From: Empedobacter falsenii
GTDB taxonomy: Bacteria; Bacteroidota; Bacteroidia; Flavobacteriales; Weeksellaceae
DNA length: 64,000 bases
Direction of reading: 5' to 3'
NCBI RefSeq assembly: GCF_013488205.1
Contig: NZ_CP040908.1
Coordinates: forward strand, 3,528,501-3,592,500
Part shown: one piece after another, positions 53,011 to 61,908 of the stretch
Numbering within the stretch: position 1 is the first letter of the stretch
Layout: every line of letters starts with the position of its first letter
The notes under the pieces: model-generated
Told to the model about the DNA's origin: nothing
Databases searched by the model: none
What the model saw: only the letters and a program-made list of their open reading frames with translations
Made by a program: the position numbers and the translations under genes

Positions 53011-53400
53011 TTAATTAGCCATGTTGTCCCTTGTATTTTTTTGTACAGCAATAGCTCCAAAAATTGCCAATAAAAAAGCAAATGCATAGAAACCTTTCTC
53101 CGAAGGTAGGATTGTTGCATTCCAAAGACCTATAATTAAAAGTGTGATTGAAGCAATAGTTCCAAACCAACAAATTCCGTAATAAATATCAGTTACAGGG
53201 ATTTGTTCCAATCGGTCTCGAACTGCTTTTTGCAAAGATACTACGGCGAAAAGTCCAAATAAAAGAACGGTAAAGTAATAACCTTTCTCGTTCAATTCCA
53301 TTTCGGCGCGCGTCAATCCGATAATATACCCAATCATTCCCGAGCCTAAGGCAATCCAAGAAGCTGCTATAAAAGCATTAGATACTTTTTGTTGTTTCAT
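53011..53400 (-). CDS. YiaA/YiaB two-helix domain membrane protein
   Basis: The 129-residue inner-membrane protein has four TM helices arranged as two YiaAB pairs: residues about 9-31 ([19 protein letters not shown]), 41-58, 73-95 ([19 protein letters not shown]) and 103-120. The repeated [25 protein letters not shown] and [25 protein letters not shown] halves show internal duplication. Function unknown. Confidence 0.85.
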   Translation of the reverse strand: MKQQKVSNAFIAASWIALGSGMIGYIIGLTRAEMELNEKGYYFTVLLFGLFAVVSLQKAVRDRLEQIPVTDIYYGICWFGTIASITLLIIGLWNATILPSEKGFYAFAFLLAIFGAIAVQKNTRDNMAN

Positions 53401-53486
53401 TTTATGTATTTTAGTAATAGATTAGCTGTAAATATAAAAATAATTTAATCTGATTTACAATAAAGATTATTCTTAACTCAATAAAT

Positions 53487-54023
53487 ATGAAACATTTACC
53501 AACATTAGAAACGGAGCGTTTAATCATACGTCCAATTACGATGGATGATTTGCAAGATTTTTATGAGATGGATTCGCAACCAGAAGTACATACATTTCTG
53601 AAAAATCAACCAATTAAAACGATTGATGAAACAAGAGAAATCATCGAAAATTTATTGATTCAATACCAAGAACTTGGACATGGACGATTAGCTGTTGTGG
53701 AGAAAGAATCGGAAAAAATGATTGGTTGGACTGGTTTTAAGTACATGACCGAAAAAGAAGCGATGAATAATCGATTTGATTTCTTAGATTTTGGTTATCG
53801 TTACCGAAAAGAAACTTGGGGAAAAGGTTATGCGACAGAAGCTGCGAAAGCTTGTATGGATTTTTATCGTGAAAATATGACTGATTTTAAACTAAATGCC
53901 ATAACACATACAGAAAATGCAGCATCAAGAAATGTTTTAGAAAAAATAGGTTTCGAAGTCACTGAAACTTTTCATCTAGATATGTGGGATTTGGATTGCT
54001 TTTGGTATGAATTGAAGAAATAA
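53487..54023 (+). CDS. GNAT-family N-acetyltransferase (RimJ/RimL type)
   Basis: The 178-residue protein opens LPTLETERLIIRPITMDDLQ, has the YRYRKETWGKGYATEAAKACM acetyl-CoA motif (about 101-122; quoted here over its core) and the late ENAASRNVLEKIGFEV segment. All are RimJ/RimL hallmarks. The target may be a protein N-terminus or a small molecule. It is followed 6 bp later by an exported protein gene. Confidence 0.88.
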   Translation: MKHLPTLETERLIIRPITMDDLQDFYEMDSQPEVHTFLKNQPIKTIDETREIIENLLIQYQELGHGRLAVVEKESEKMIGWTGFKYMTEKEAMNNRFDFLDFGYRYRKETWGKGYATEAAKACMDFYRENMTDFKLNAITHTENAASRNVLEKIGFEVTETFHLDMWDLDCFWYELKK

Positions 54024-54029
54024 TTAATC

Positions 54030-54971
54030 ATGAAACATCCTATTATACTTTTATGTACAATTCTTGTTTCGACATGTAGTTTTGCACAAAAAATTTCGAC
54101 AAATGATTATGAAGTTAAAACAACTTTAGCTGATTTTAATCTGAAAGGAAAGGTTGAAAAAGTGACTTCAACTGCAACAGATGCAAAAGGAAATACCACA
54201 ACTTTACCTTTTTTGGAGAATGAGTTTTACAATCAAATTTCGTTAGAATTTAATCAAAAAGGATTGTTAACAAAGCGAACAAATTATTTGGATTATCAAG
54301 GAAAATTAGCTGTTTATAACTATGTTAATTACGATTACAATAACTCAAATTTTATTGATAAACAGACAAATACAGTTATTAACAATGGTGAAGATCCAAA
54401 ACGAATTGCTTCCGACAAAACCTTTGTTTATGACAATAAAAATCGGTTGATAAACTTGACAGAAAATATTGAAGGGAAATCGTCAAAATCGAGTTATGAA
54501 ACGATTTTTAATTATTCGAATAAGTTGGATAAAATCACGACAAAAGTGGAAGGTTCTACGATTAGTGAGAATAATTTGACATATAACAAAAATGGTTTAT
54601 TGGTTTTGGATGAAATGACTTCTTTTGATGGAAAAAAAGGGCGAAAATCGTATTATATTTATGATAAAGAAACACCTATTTTTCAGGAAGAAATTGCTGG
54701 AAATTCGAGCAAAATAATGTTTTTTGAGAATGGAAACATTTCAAAATTACAATCATTTGACGCCAATAAAACGTTAGCTTATCAAGCTGATTTTGATTCG
54801 AAAAATGAAATTGTAAACTTCAAAAAACAATCCTTCCGAAATGGACAAACTGTTTTAACTTCTTATCAAGTTTCGTATGAATATGATTCGAAAAATAATT
54901 GGATAAAAGCTTCTATTTCAATCAATGGAGAATTGAAATATGTTGTAAAACGAACGATAAATTATTATTAA
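54030..54971 (+). CDS. Exported protein with YD-repeat-like strands, 313 aa
   Basis: A signal peptide (MKHPIILLCTILVSTCSFAQ) is followed by repeating Tyr/Asn/Asp-rich hairpins: VNYDYNNSNFIDKQTN, FVYDNKNRLINLTEN, LTYNKNGLLVLDEM, YYIYDKETPIF and VSYEYDSKNNWIKASI. These resemble RHS/YD-type repeats and are common in Bacteroidota periplasmic or surface proteins of unknown function. It lies 6 bp after the GNAT gene, in one operon ending at the 54975 repeat. Confidence 0.75.
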   Translation: MKHPIILLCTILVSTCSFAQKISTNDYEVKTTLADFNLKGKVEKVTSTATDAKGNTTTLPFLENEFYNQISLEFNQKGLLTKRTNYLDYQGKLAVYNYVNYDYNNSNFIDKQTNTVINNGEDPKRIASDKTFVYDNKNRLINLTENIEGKSSKSSYETIFNYSNKLDKITTKVEGSTISENNLTYNKNGLLVLDEMTSFDGKKGRKSYYIYDKETPIFQEEIAGNSSKIMFFENGNISKLQSFDANKTLAYQADFDSKNEIVNFKKQSFRNGQTVLTSYQVSYEYDSKNNWIKASISINGELKYVVKRTINYY

Positions 54972-54974
54972 AAC

Positions 54975-55031
54975 ACAAAAGGTTGAGCAATGCTCAACCT
55001 TTCTTCACAAATAAATAACACAACACTACTT
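54975..55031. repeat. 57-bp repeat, copy 1, containing a terminator
   Basis: Contains the palindrome AAAGGTTGAGCAATGCTCAACCTTT and a tail ACAAATAAATAACAC...ACTACTT. Copy 2 at 58182-58236 matches almost base for base, with small differences near the middle and a 3-base length change. It ends the 313-aa protein gene. Confidence 0.82.
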
Positions 55032-55059
55032 ATTAAGTCATTAAAGTAGGATGTTAAGC

Positions 55060-57381
55060 TTAAATCGCTTTTGGCGTATATATTTTTCTTAATTCTTTTG
55101 TCGCCGCAACCATTTCGATTAATGCTTTTTCGGTTTCTTCCCAATGACGCGTTTTTAGTCCACAATCAGGATTCACCCATAATTGATCTGCCGGAATAAC
55201 TTTTGCCGCTTTCTCTATCAAATCAACCATTTCTTCTTTCGACGGAACGCGAGGCGAGTGAATATCATAAACTCCAGGTCCGATATCATTTGGATAATTA
55301 AAATCTGAAAAAGCATTTAACAATTCCATTTGACTACGTGAACATTCAATTGTAATAACATCCGCATCTAAATCAGCAATATTTTGAATAATATCGTTGA
55401 ATTCTGAATAACACATATGCGTATGAATTTGAGTAGAATCATCAACATTACTTGAAGCTAATTTGAACGAATCAACCGCCCATTTCAAATAATTTTGCCA
55501 TTCATCTTTTCTCAATGGTAAACCTTCTCGAATTGCAGGTTCATCAATCTGAATAATTTTAATTCCAGCTTTTTCTAAATCCGAAACTTCATCACGAATC
55601 GCCAATGCAATTTGTTTACACGTCGTAGATCTTGGTTGATCATCTCGAACAAAAGACCATTGCAAAATCGTAACCGGTCCTGTCAACATTCCTTTTACTT
55701 TTTGTTCTGTGATAGATTGTGCATATTTCGACCAATAAACCGTCATTGGAACAGGGCGATAAACATCACCAAAAATAATCGGCGGTTTTACACAACGCGT
55801 TCCATAACTCTGAACCCAACCATTTTTAGAGAAGACAAATCCTGCTATTTTTTCACCAAAATATTCCACCATATCATTGCGTTCATATTCACCATGCACC
55901 AAAACATCAATGCCAATTTCCTCTTGCCATTCTATTGTACGCTTGGTTTCTTGTTTCAATAAAACATCATATTCTTCGGCAGATAATTCTCCTTTTTTAT
56001 ACTTCGCACGCCAACTTCTCACCTCTTGTGTTTGTGGAAAAGAGCCAATTGTCGTCGTAGGAAAAGGTGGAAGATTCAGCACATTTTGTTGCACAATTTT
56101 TCGCTGTTCAAAACTATTTGCACGATTATAATCTTCATCTTTTATAGCATTTACTCGTTCTTTAACTTGAGTTTGATGAATTAATTGAGAATTTTTTCTA
56201 TTATTGATAGAGAATTGATTCGCTTCATATTGTTGAATCAATTTTTCGTCATTCGGGTTTGAAAAATAATTTTTTAAGAAAGCAACTTCTTCCAATTTTT
56301 GCTTCGCAAATGCAAACCAATCTTTGATTGTTGTTGGAAGATTTTTTTCATTTGTTTCTAAATCTAAATCACAAGGCGAATGTAATAATGAACAAGAGGT
56401 TGAAATAATAACACGTTTTTCTCCAATTTTGTTCACAACTTTTTCTATGGTTGAAAGTGATTTTTGAAAATCATTTTTCCAAATATTTCGACCATCAACT
56501 AAACCTAAAGAAAGTTTTAATTGAGAAGGAAATTGATTCAATATTTCATCAAGTTGATTTTCGTCTCGAACCAAATCAAGATGCAAAATATCAATTGGTA
56601 AATTGATTGCTAAAGCTGTATTATCTTTCAATCCATCAAAATAAGTTGCGACCTGAATTGTAAGTTGAGGAAATTCTTTTCTTATTTTTTTGTAAACTTC
56701 TCGATAAGCCGTTTTCGATTTTTCATCTAAATCTAAAGCTAAAAAAGGTTCGTCGAACTGAATTGTATTTGCTCCATGATTGATTAAATCTTGAATAATT
56801 TCAAAGTAAACTGGCAATAAATTCTGAATTAAATCAATTCGATCAAATCCTTCTTCTTTTTCTTTTCCTAATAATAAATAAGTAATTGGTCCAATTAAAA
56901 CTGTTTTTGGATTAAAACCTTCTTTTTTTGCAGCGATAAATTCGTTTACGATAGAATTTGAGAAATATTTAAATTCTTGATTTTTTACAAATTCTGGAAC
57001 GATATAATGGTAATTGGTATCAAACCATTTTGTCATTTCCATCGCTGTAATATCTAAATTATCTTTTTGAAAGCCTCTTGCCATCGCAAAATACAAGTCT
57101 AATTCGGTGTTCTTTTTATTTAGCGCAACCGTATTGAAACGCGCTGGAATTGCACCAACTGATAACGTAAAATCTAAAACTTGATCATAAAAAGAAAAGT
57201 CGTTACACGGAATTAAATCTATACCAGCAGCTTGTTGCAGCGCCCAATTTTGTTTGGTAATTGTACGGCTTGTTTGCAATAAAGCTTGTAGTTCAATTTT
57301 ACCTGCCCAATAATTTTCGCAGGCTTTTTTTAGTTCACGGTTAGCGCCAATTCTTGGATAACCTAAAATTTGTGTTTGCAT
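55060..57381 (-). CDS. metE: Cobalamin-independent methionine synthase
   Basis: Transfers methyl from 5-methyltetrahydropteroyltri-glutamate to homocysteine without B12. The 773 residues include the N-terminal barrel starting MQTQILGYPRIGANRELKKA and the catalytic C-terminal barrel with FPTTTIGSFPQT. Zinc ligands lie in IHTHMCYSEF (about 650-659), Glu in ITIECSRS and Cys in WVNPDCGLKTRHW (about 735-747). I start at ATG 57381; the upstream extension is in the leader. A cobalamin riboswitch lies in its 5' leader, so expression should fall when B12 is available. Confidence 0.96.
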   Translation of the reverse strand: MQTQILGYPRIGANRELKKACENYWAGKIELQALLQTSRTITKQNWALQQAAGIDLIPCNDFSFYDQVLDFTLSVGAIPARFNTVALNKKNTELDLYFAMARGFQKDNLDITAMEMTKWFDTNYHYIVPEFVKNQEFKYFSNSIVNEFIAAKKEGFNPKTVLIGPITYLLLGKEKEEGFDRIDLIQNLLPVYFEIIQDLINHGANTIQFDEPFLALDLDEKSKTAYREVYKKIRKEFPQLTIQVATYFDGLKDNTALAINLPIDILHLDLVRDENQLDEILNQFPSQLKLSLGLVDGRNIWKNDFQKSLSTIEKVVNKIGEKRVIISTSCSLLHSPCDLDLETNEKNLPTTIKDWFAFAKQKLEEVAFLKNYFSNPNDEKLIQQYEANQFSINNRKNSQLIHQTQVKERVNAIKDEDYNRANSFEQRKIVQQNVLNLPPFPTTTIGSFPQTQEVRSWRAKYKKGELSAEEYDVLLKQETKRTIEWQEEIGIDVLVHGEYERNDMVEYFGEKIAGFVFSKNGWVQSYGTRCVKPPIIFGDVYRPVPMTVYWSKYAQSITEQKVKGMLTGPVTILQWSFVRDDQPRSTTCKQIALAIRDEVSDLEKAGIKIIQIDEPAIREGLPLRKDEWQNYLKWAVDSFKLASSNVDDSTQIHTHMCYSEFNDIIQNIADLDADVITIECSRSQMELLNAFSDFNYPNDIGPGVYDIHSPRVPSKEEMVDLIEKAAKVIPADQLWVNPDCGLKTRHWEETEKALIEMVAATKELRKIYTPKAI

Positions 57382-57486
57382 TTTGATTGTTTTTTTAATG
57401 TTCAAAAAACACAAACGCGAGTTGATAAATAGTAAACCTATTTTGACAGACAGACTTCAAATCGCGAAAGTATCATCTTTTGTTTC

Positions 57487-57562
57487 TATTGGTAATCTGA
57501 CTTGTAATTTCCATTACTCACAGTTGCGCGACAGCTCGTGATTCTCACACGATTCCCCAATA
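57487..57562 (-). ncRNA. Cobalamin riboswitch, short form, in the metE leader
   Basis: On the minus strand: TATTGG at the 5' end pairs with CCAATA at the 3' end (P1). Between them are GGGGAATC, GTGTGAGAATCAC, the conserved CTGTCGCGCAACTGTG core and AAGTCAGATTACC, the B12-box order. The aptamer is about 76 nt, shorter than class I aptamers and closer to class II-type forms. It lies about 105 bp upstream of the metE ATG, so ligand binding probably reduces MetE synthesis. Which cobalamin form it prefers cannot be read from sequence. Confidence 0.85.
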
Positions 57563-57714
57563 ATTTATTGTTTATTTCTTTACAAATGTAACAAGACAAA
57601 ATAAACGATTGTAAAACTTGAAAAAATAAGATTATACCACTTAATATGATTAATTTTACAAAACAAAATACTTTAACAACGATAAAATATCGTATTGAAA
57701 AGAATATTATTTGG

Positions 57715-58176
57715 ATGGAAACATTAGATCAAACCGATTTAGAATTATTAAGAATTCTACAAAAAGACTCAAAATTGACAGTAAAAGCCATTGCAGCTTT
57801 AGTTAATTTATCTCCTTCGCCCGTTTTTGAACGTATAAAAAGGTTGGAACAACAAGGTTATATCAAAAATTATAGAGCCGTTTTGGATGCCGAAAAACTA
57901 AACAAAGGCTTTATGGTTTTTTGCAGCATCAAGCTAAAACAACATGATCGCACAATTGGGAATAAACTTGTGGAAGATATTTTGTTGATTGATGAAGTGG
58001 TGGAATGTTATAATATTTCGGGCGAATATGATTTTATCTTAAAAGTGCAAGTTTTGGATATGAAACAATATCAAGATTTTGTTTTCAATAAATTGGGTGC
58101 TTTAGAAAGCATCGGAAGTACACACAGCTCTTTTGTGATGGCTGAAATAAAAAATACGTACGGAATCAATATTTAA
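57715..58176 (+). CDS. Lrp/AsnC-family transcriptional regulator
   Basis: The 153-residue protein has an N-terminal helix-turn-helix (DQTDLELLRILQKDSKLTVK, LSPSPVFERIKRLEQQGYI) and a C-terminal RAM ligand domain (about 70-145) with YNISGEYDFILKVQVLDM. I start at ATG 57715 (METLDQTD); upstream in-frame sequence is not family-like. It is divergent from metE, so control of metE or of a nearby amino-acid gene is plausible. Confidence 0.92.
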   Translation: METLDQTDLELLRILQKDSKLTVKAIAALVNLSPSPVFERIKRLEQQGYIKNYRAVLDAEKLNKGFMVFCSIKLKQHDRTIGNKLVEDILLIDEVVECYNISGEYDFILKVQVLDMKQYQDFVFNKLGALESIGSTHSSFVMAEIKNTYGINI

Positions 58177-58181
58177 AAAAA

Positions 58182-58236
58182 ACAAAAGGTTGAGCAATGC
58201 TCAACCTTTTTTCCACAAATAAATAACACACTACTT
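58182..58236. repeat. 57-bp repeat, copy 2, containing a terminator
   Basis: Near-identical to copy 1 (54975-55031). The hairpin ends the Lrp gene. The distal ACTACTT overlaps the stop codon of the DUF5074 protein on the minus strand. Confidence 0.82.
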
Positions 58237-59784
58237 TTTGATTACCTTGAAAGTAGAATTGTTAACTTTTATGATGTAAACACCTTTTGGTAAAGAGGAA
58301 ACATCTAATTGATTTTTCCCTTTTTGAAGTGTTTTCTCTGTCATTTTAGTTCCTGTAATAGCGAAAATTTCGGCTTTTGAAGCTTCATTTGTTTCAATAA
58401 ACAATACATTATTAACAGGATTTGGATAAACATTTACAGCAGATTTAGCTAAATCATTTGTACCTAAAACGGCTGATGAAATTGTGATGTTTTGTGAAAC
58501 AACTTTTCCATTCGAATTAAAAGAAAGTTTGATTTTAGCTGTTCCATTTTTTAATGGATTAATCACTAATTCTTCCTTATCATTAATCGAAATTTCAGCT
58601 ACTTCATTATTCTCGATGATTTCTAAATCTTTTACAATCGCTGCTGATAAATTATCAACATCCGAAACTTTATCTTTCAAATCAATTGTTGTTGCTGTGT
58701 TAATTTGATAAGTTGTCTCTAAATCATTGATAATTGGTGCCGCATTATCTGGAAAAACAGGCATTGAAGGAAACCAATAATACTCACTTAATTTCACCGA
58801 CTCTTTAAGAGTTCCATTATCAAAAAATCTATGCACAAAATTAATTTGAGAATTAGTTCCCCAACCTGAACCAATAGTAGTTAATACTAGTTCGTTTGTC
58901 AACGGATCAATTCTTAAACCTGCTCCATAATATGTTTCCTTTGGTGTTGTATCTTGACCAGGAATCTCTATAAAACTTTCTTCAAATTTATTATTTGTTA
59001 CATCGTATTTCACAACATTGATTCCTGATAAAAAATAAATAGTATTATCTTGTGTTGAAGAACAAAAAGTACCAGCATTCCAAGCAAAAGGAGCTGGAAC
59101 TGTTTTCGTAGGAATAGCAATTTCTGAAGTTTCTAAAGTAGTAGGATTTATTTTGACTAATTTTTTAGATAAAGCTCCCCACACATTTCCATCTTTAGAT
59201 TGAACTACAGAAATAAAACTTCCAGCAATCGTTTGTTTTATTTGATGTGTTTTTGGGTCGATAACTAAAATTCCTCCAGTACTTGAAACAGCAAAAACAA
59301 ATTTAGATGTACGAATCATATTTCCTACTTGACCAACTTTAGAAGTTCCATCGATTATCGAACCAAGTTTCATATTTTCGATATCAAACAAATAAAGTCC
59401 ACTTGAAGTTCCTACATATCCTGTTTTAGCATCAACCCCTACAAAACTTCTTCCATCACCACCAATTGTTTCGAAGCTGGCTTTTTTCTGTAATGTTTTC
59501 GAGTCAGCTACAACTAAACGATTTTCTTGTTTCGAAACAATGAAAAAATTATCGCCATATATTGTTCCATATTGAGAAGTTACACCAAATTCTTCACCAG
59601 GATTAACTGTTTTATAAACATTATAATCAACCGAATCATTTGCATTGATAAAATTAATTGCCCCATTTGCTTTACCAAACCAGTCTTCATTCACAATAAA
59701 AACGCCGTTTGTGTATTCTTTTGTTTGTGCAAAACTTGTTTGAATTGCAGCTATTGTAAAAATCGAAAGTAAAAATTTCTTCAT
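58231..59784 (-). CDS. Secreted DUF5074 beta-propeller protein with T9SS type A sorting domain
   Basis: The 517-residue protein has a signal peptide (MKKFLLSIFTIAAIQTSFAQ) and a DUF5074/YncE-like propeller (about 20-330), with GVFIVNEDWFGKANGAINF and EEFGVTSQYGTIYGDNFF. A linker domain with Ig-like strands (about 345-440) and a C-terminal T9SS sorting domain NVYPNPVNNVLFIE to GVYIIKVNNSTFKVIKK follow. Start chosen at ATG 59784. It is the last gene of the cobalamin-type locus. Its propeller belongs to the same broad class as BtuG, so a surface B12-binding role is inferred. The stop codon lies inside repeat copy 2. Confidence 0.85.
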   Translation of the reverse strand: MKKFLLSIFTIAAIQTSFAQTKEYTNGVFIVNEDWFGKANGAINFINANDSVDYNVYKTVNPGEEFGVTSQYGTIYGDNFFIVSKQENRLVVADSKTLQKKASFETIGGDGRSFVGVDAKTGYVGTSSGLYLFDIENMKLGSIIDGTSKVGQVGNMIRTSKFVFAVSSTGGILVIDPKTHQIKQTIAGSFISVVQSKDGNVWGALSKKLVKINPTTLETSEIAIPTKTVPAPFAWNAGTFCSSTQDNTIYFLSGINVVKYDVTNNKFEESFIEIPGQDTTPKETYYGAGLRIDPLTNELVLTTIGSGWGTNSQINFVHRFFDNGTLKESVKLSEYYWFPSMPVFPDNAAPIINDLETTYQINTATTIDLKDKVSDVDNLSAAIVKDLEIIENNEVAEISINDKEELVINPLKNGTAKIKLSFNSNGKVVSQNITISSAVLGTNDLAKSAVNVYPNPVNNVLFIETNEASKAEIFAITGTKMTEKTLQKGKNQLDVSSLPKGVYIIKVNNSTFKVIKK

Positions 59785-59858
59785 GTATTGTTTTTTTAGA
59801 AATCCGAAACCATCATCCATGAATGACAGCCTCGGATAAAAATATTTAGAATGTTAGA

Positions 59859-60716
59859 TTATTGTATTTTTTCTACTTTTAATTTATCCATTGTAAAGTA
59901 TAATGCTGTGTTTGCTCCCCAATTTCCTACATCTGTAGTTTCTAAAAAGAACATTAAATATTTAACTTCTCCTAAAGCAGAAAGATCCACATCTTGCCAA
60001 TTTGTTGAAATATTATTTATTCCATTTCTAAAATCAACAAAATAATGAGTTACAGGTTTTTCTGTAGTCAATTGTTTATTTGCTGAAACACCATAAATAT
60101 GAATCGCGAAATAATCTCCTTTTACAAACTTTCTTGCATATGCATCACCATTCAAAATCCCATAATATGGCCACGGACTAATAGCTAACTTTACATTTTT
60201 TGCTTTGTATTTATTAGCTGTATCAGTAATTTCTACTACACTCGAAAATCTGTCAATCTTAACTTCTTCTCCATATTTCAAAACTTTCTCAGATGGTTTG
60301 TGATCAGCGAAAGAGACTAAAAATGGTGTTCCTTGTCCATCTGCACCACCTTTTGCCATTGTACCCCATTGATTATCTAACCAACCGCCTTCTTTATCTA
60401 TTTGATCAGAATTGTCATTACTATTAGAAACCGTGAATCCCATCCATGTTAAATACTCTGGCCAAGCTGTATGTTTAAACTTGAAAATACCTGAAGTTAA
60501 TTCAGCGTCTTCTGTATAAGTACCTTCCCAAATTTTTCCTCCGGCTGTAGCAGTTCCTTTTGTTAAATCAAACTTTGATAAATCTAAAGTTTCATATTTT
60601 TGTTGATCTACTAATTCAGTATTGTCGTCATCATTATTACAAGAAGTCAATAAAAAGATTGATGATGTAGCAAATAAGAAATTAAAGAATAATTTCTTTG
60701 TAAAATTAAAATTCAT
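59859..60716 (-). CDS. DUF4465 surface lipoprotein
   Basis: The 285-residue lipoprotein (LLTSC, Cys about 26) has DUF4465 features: GGKIWEGTYTEDAELTSGIFKF, WMGFTVSNSNDN, WGTMAKGGADGQGTPFLVSFAD and a C-terminal WGANTALYFTMDKLKVEKIQ. DUF4465 proteins recur beside BtuB-like receptors and cobalamin riboswitches in Bacteroidota, so cobalamin capture is likely. Start is ATG 60716, because the upstream extension precedes the signal peptide. Confidence 0.85.
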   Translation of the reverse strand: MNFNFTKKLFFNFLFATSSIFLLTSCNNDDDNTELVDQQKYETLDLSKFDLTKGTATAGGKIWEGTYTEDAELTSGIFKFKHTAWPEYLTWMGFTVSNSNDNSDQIDKEGGWLDNQWGTMAKGGADGQGTPFLVSFADHKPSEKVLKYGEEVKIDRFSSVVEITDTANKYKAKNVKLAISPWPYYGILNGDAYARKFVKGDYFAIHIYGVSANKQLTTEKPVTHYFVDFRNGINNISTNWQDVDLSALGEVKYLMFFLETTDVGNWGANTALYFTMDKLKVEKIQ

Positions 60717-60735
60717 TTTATTTAGTTTTGTTATA

Positions 60736-61899
60736 TTATAAATGCAAATCATAAGCACCTGCAACTTCTGTTGAGATTTCGCCTAACCAACCCGCTTCTT
60801 GATTTGTTGCTGTGTAAACTTTGATAAAATCGATTCCTAATAATTTAACAGGATTTCCATTTTTATCAACAGCCCAATCAATATCAATATTTGAATCTTC
60901 GCTGTTGTTTGGTGCATTATCAACATAACCATAAGCCAGTTGTTTACCAGTCCAAATACCATTATTTACAGTATAATTATTTGGTAATAATGTCCCTGTA
61001 AATTTTAGTTCATTTTGCCCAAACCACAATGGATAATATGATTGTTTATGATAAGAATTTTTAGTTTTATAACCTGAGTTTCCTTGATTATCAGACCATT
61101 TTATATACTCAATATCTGTTTGCCATCCAATAGTACCTTTTACAGGCGTTTTATTTTCGTCTGGCTTAGTATACGTTATAGTGTAATTTTTTATTGTATT
61201 TGGATTCGTGTACTCACTTCCTGCAATTTCGTACCATTCGTCGTCATCTGGTTTTCCATTTTTATTTTTATCATATGCAACCATCACAATTCCAGGTTCA
61301 GAAGATCCAGCAAAACCATTTCCTAAAACTTTAAAATCGCGTTTGTTTGGTTGGTTCATAATCGTATGGTCAAAACCAAATACCACATATCCTCCGTAAC
61401 CTCCAAGTGTAATCATTGTAGATTTTTCTCCTACTAAAGCCTTAGCAGCTTTGGCTGTCATATCAGCTTGAGTTTCTCCTGTTACATAAGCTGGTAAAGC
61501 ATTTGTGAATTGTCCAACTGCTGGCAAATAATCAAAGACTTGAGAAATATATTTACTGTAAGTAGATAATTCTTGTGTAACATTAACCTTTGTTTTTATC
61601 GTTTTAGAAGTTACTCCTGAAGTAATTTCTAATGTTAAATCATAAGCACCAACTTTATCAGAAACAAAACCTAAAGTTTTCTCATTGCCAATAATTTCAT
61701 TGCCAAGTTTCCATGTATATGTTGCATTTTCGAAACCAGAAACAGTTGGTTCAATTAAAACAATTTTTAAACGTGTTGCATCATAAGATACTTGTAAAGT
61801 AGCATTATCAGGATTAATCTCGATAATGTTTTCATCATCACTACAGCTTTGTATCAAAACAAAACTTAGTGCGGTTAGTAAGATTTTAGAATATTTCAT
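60736..61899 (-). CDS. PKD-domain surface lipoprotein of a cobalamin-type locus
   Basis: The 387-residue lipoprotein (VLIQSC, Cys about 19) has a PKD-like fold (about 30-115, TYTWKLGNEIIGNEKTLGF and GAYDLTLEIT) followed by a larger domain with ITLGGYGGYVVFGFDHTI, DKNKNGKPDDDEWYEIAGSE and IDIDWAVDKNGNPVKLLGIDFIKVYTA (quoted in parts). This two-domain form occurs next to BtuG and DUF4465 genes in Bacteroidota. A cobalamin role comes from context. It is 19 bp upstream of the DUF4465 gene and 9 bp after the propeller gene. Confidence 0.8.
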   Translation of the reverse strand: MKYSKILLTALSFVLIQSCSDDENIIEINPDNATLQVSYDATRLKIVLIEPTVSGFENATYTWKLGNEIIGNEKTLGFVSDKVGAYDLTLEITSGVTSKTIKTKVNVTQELSTYSKYISQVFDYLPAVGQFTNALPAYVTGETQADMTAKAAKALVGEKSTMITLGGYGGYVVFGFDHTIMNQPNKRDFKVLGNGFAGSSEPGIVMVAYDKNKNGKPDDDEWYEIAGSEYTNPNTIKNYTITYTKPDENKTPVKGTIGWQTDIEYIKWSDNQGNSGYKTKNSYHKQSYYPLWFGQNELKFTGTLLPNNYTVNNGIWTGKQLAYGYVDNAPNNSEDSNIDIDWAVDKNGNPVKLLGIDFIKVYTATNQEAGWLGEISTEVAGAYDLHL

Positions 61900-61908
61900 A
61901 TGTAAATT

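Noticed and set aside
52923..53120. Minus-strand 65-residue frame downstream of the YiaA-like gene
   Set aside because: It overlaps the YiaA-like gene in another frame and runs through the dispersed repeat. No coding support.
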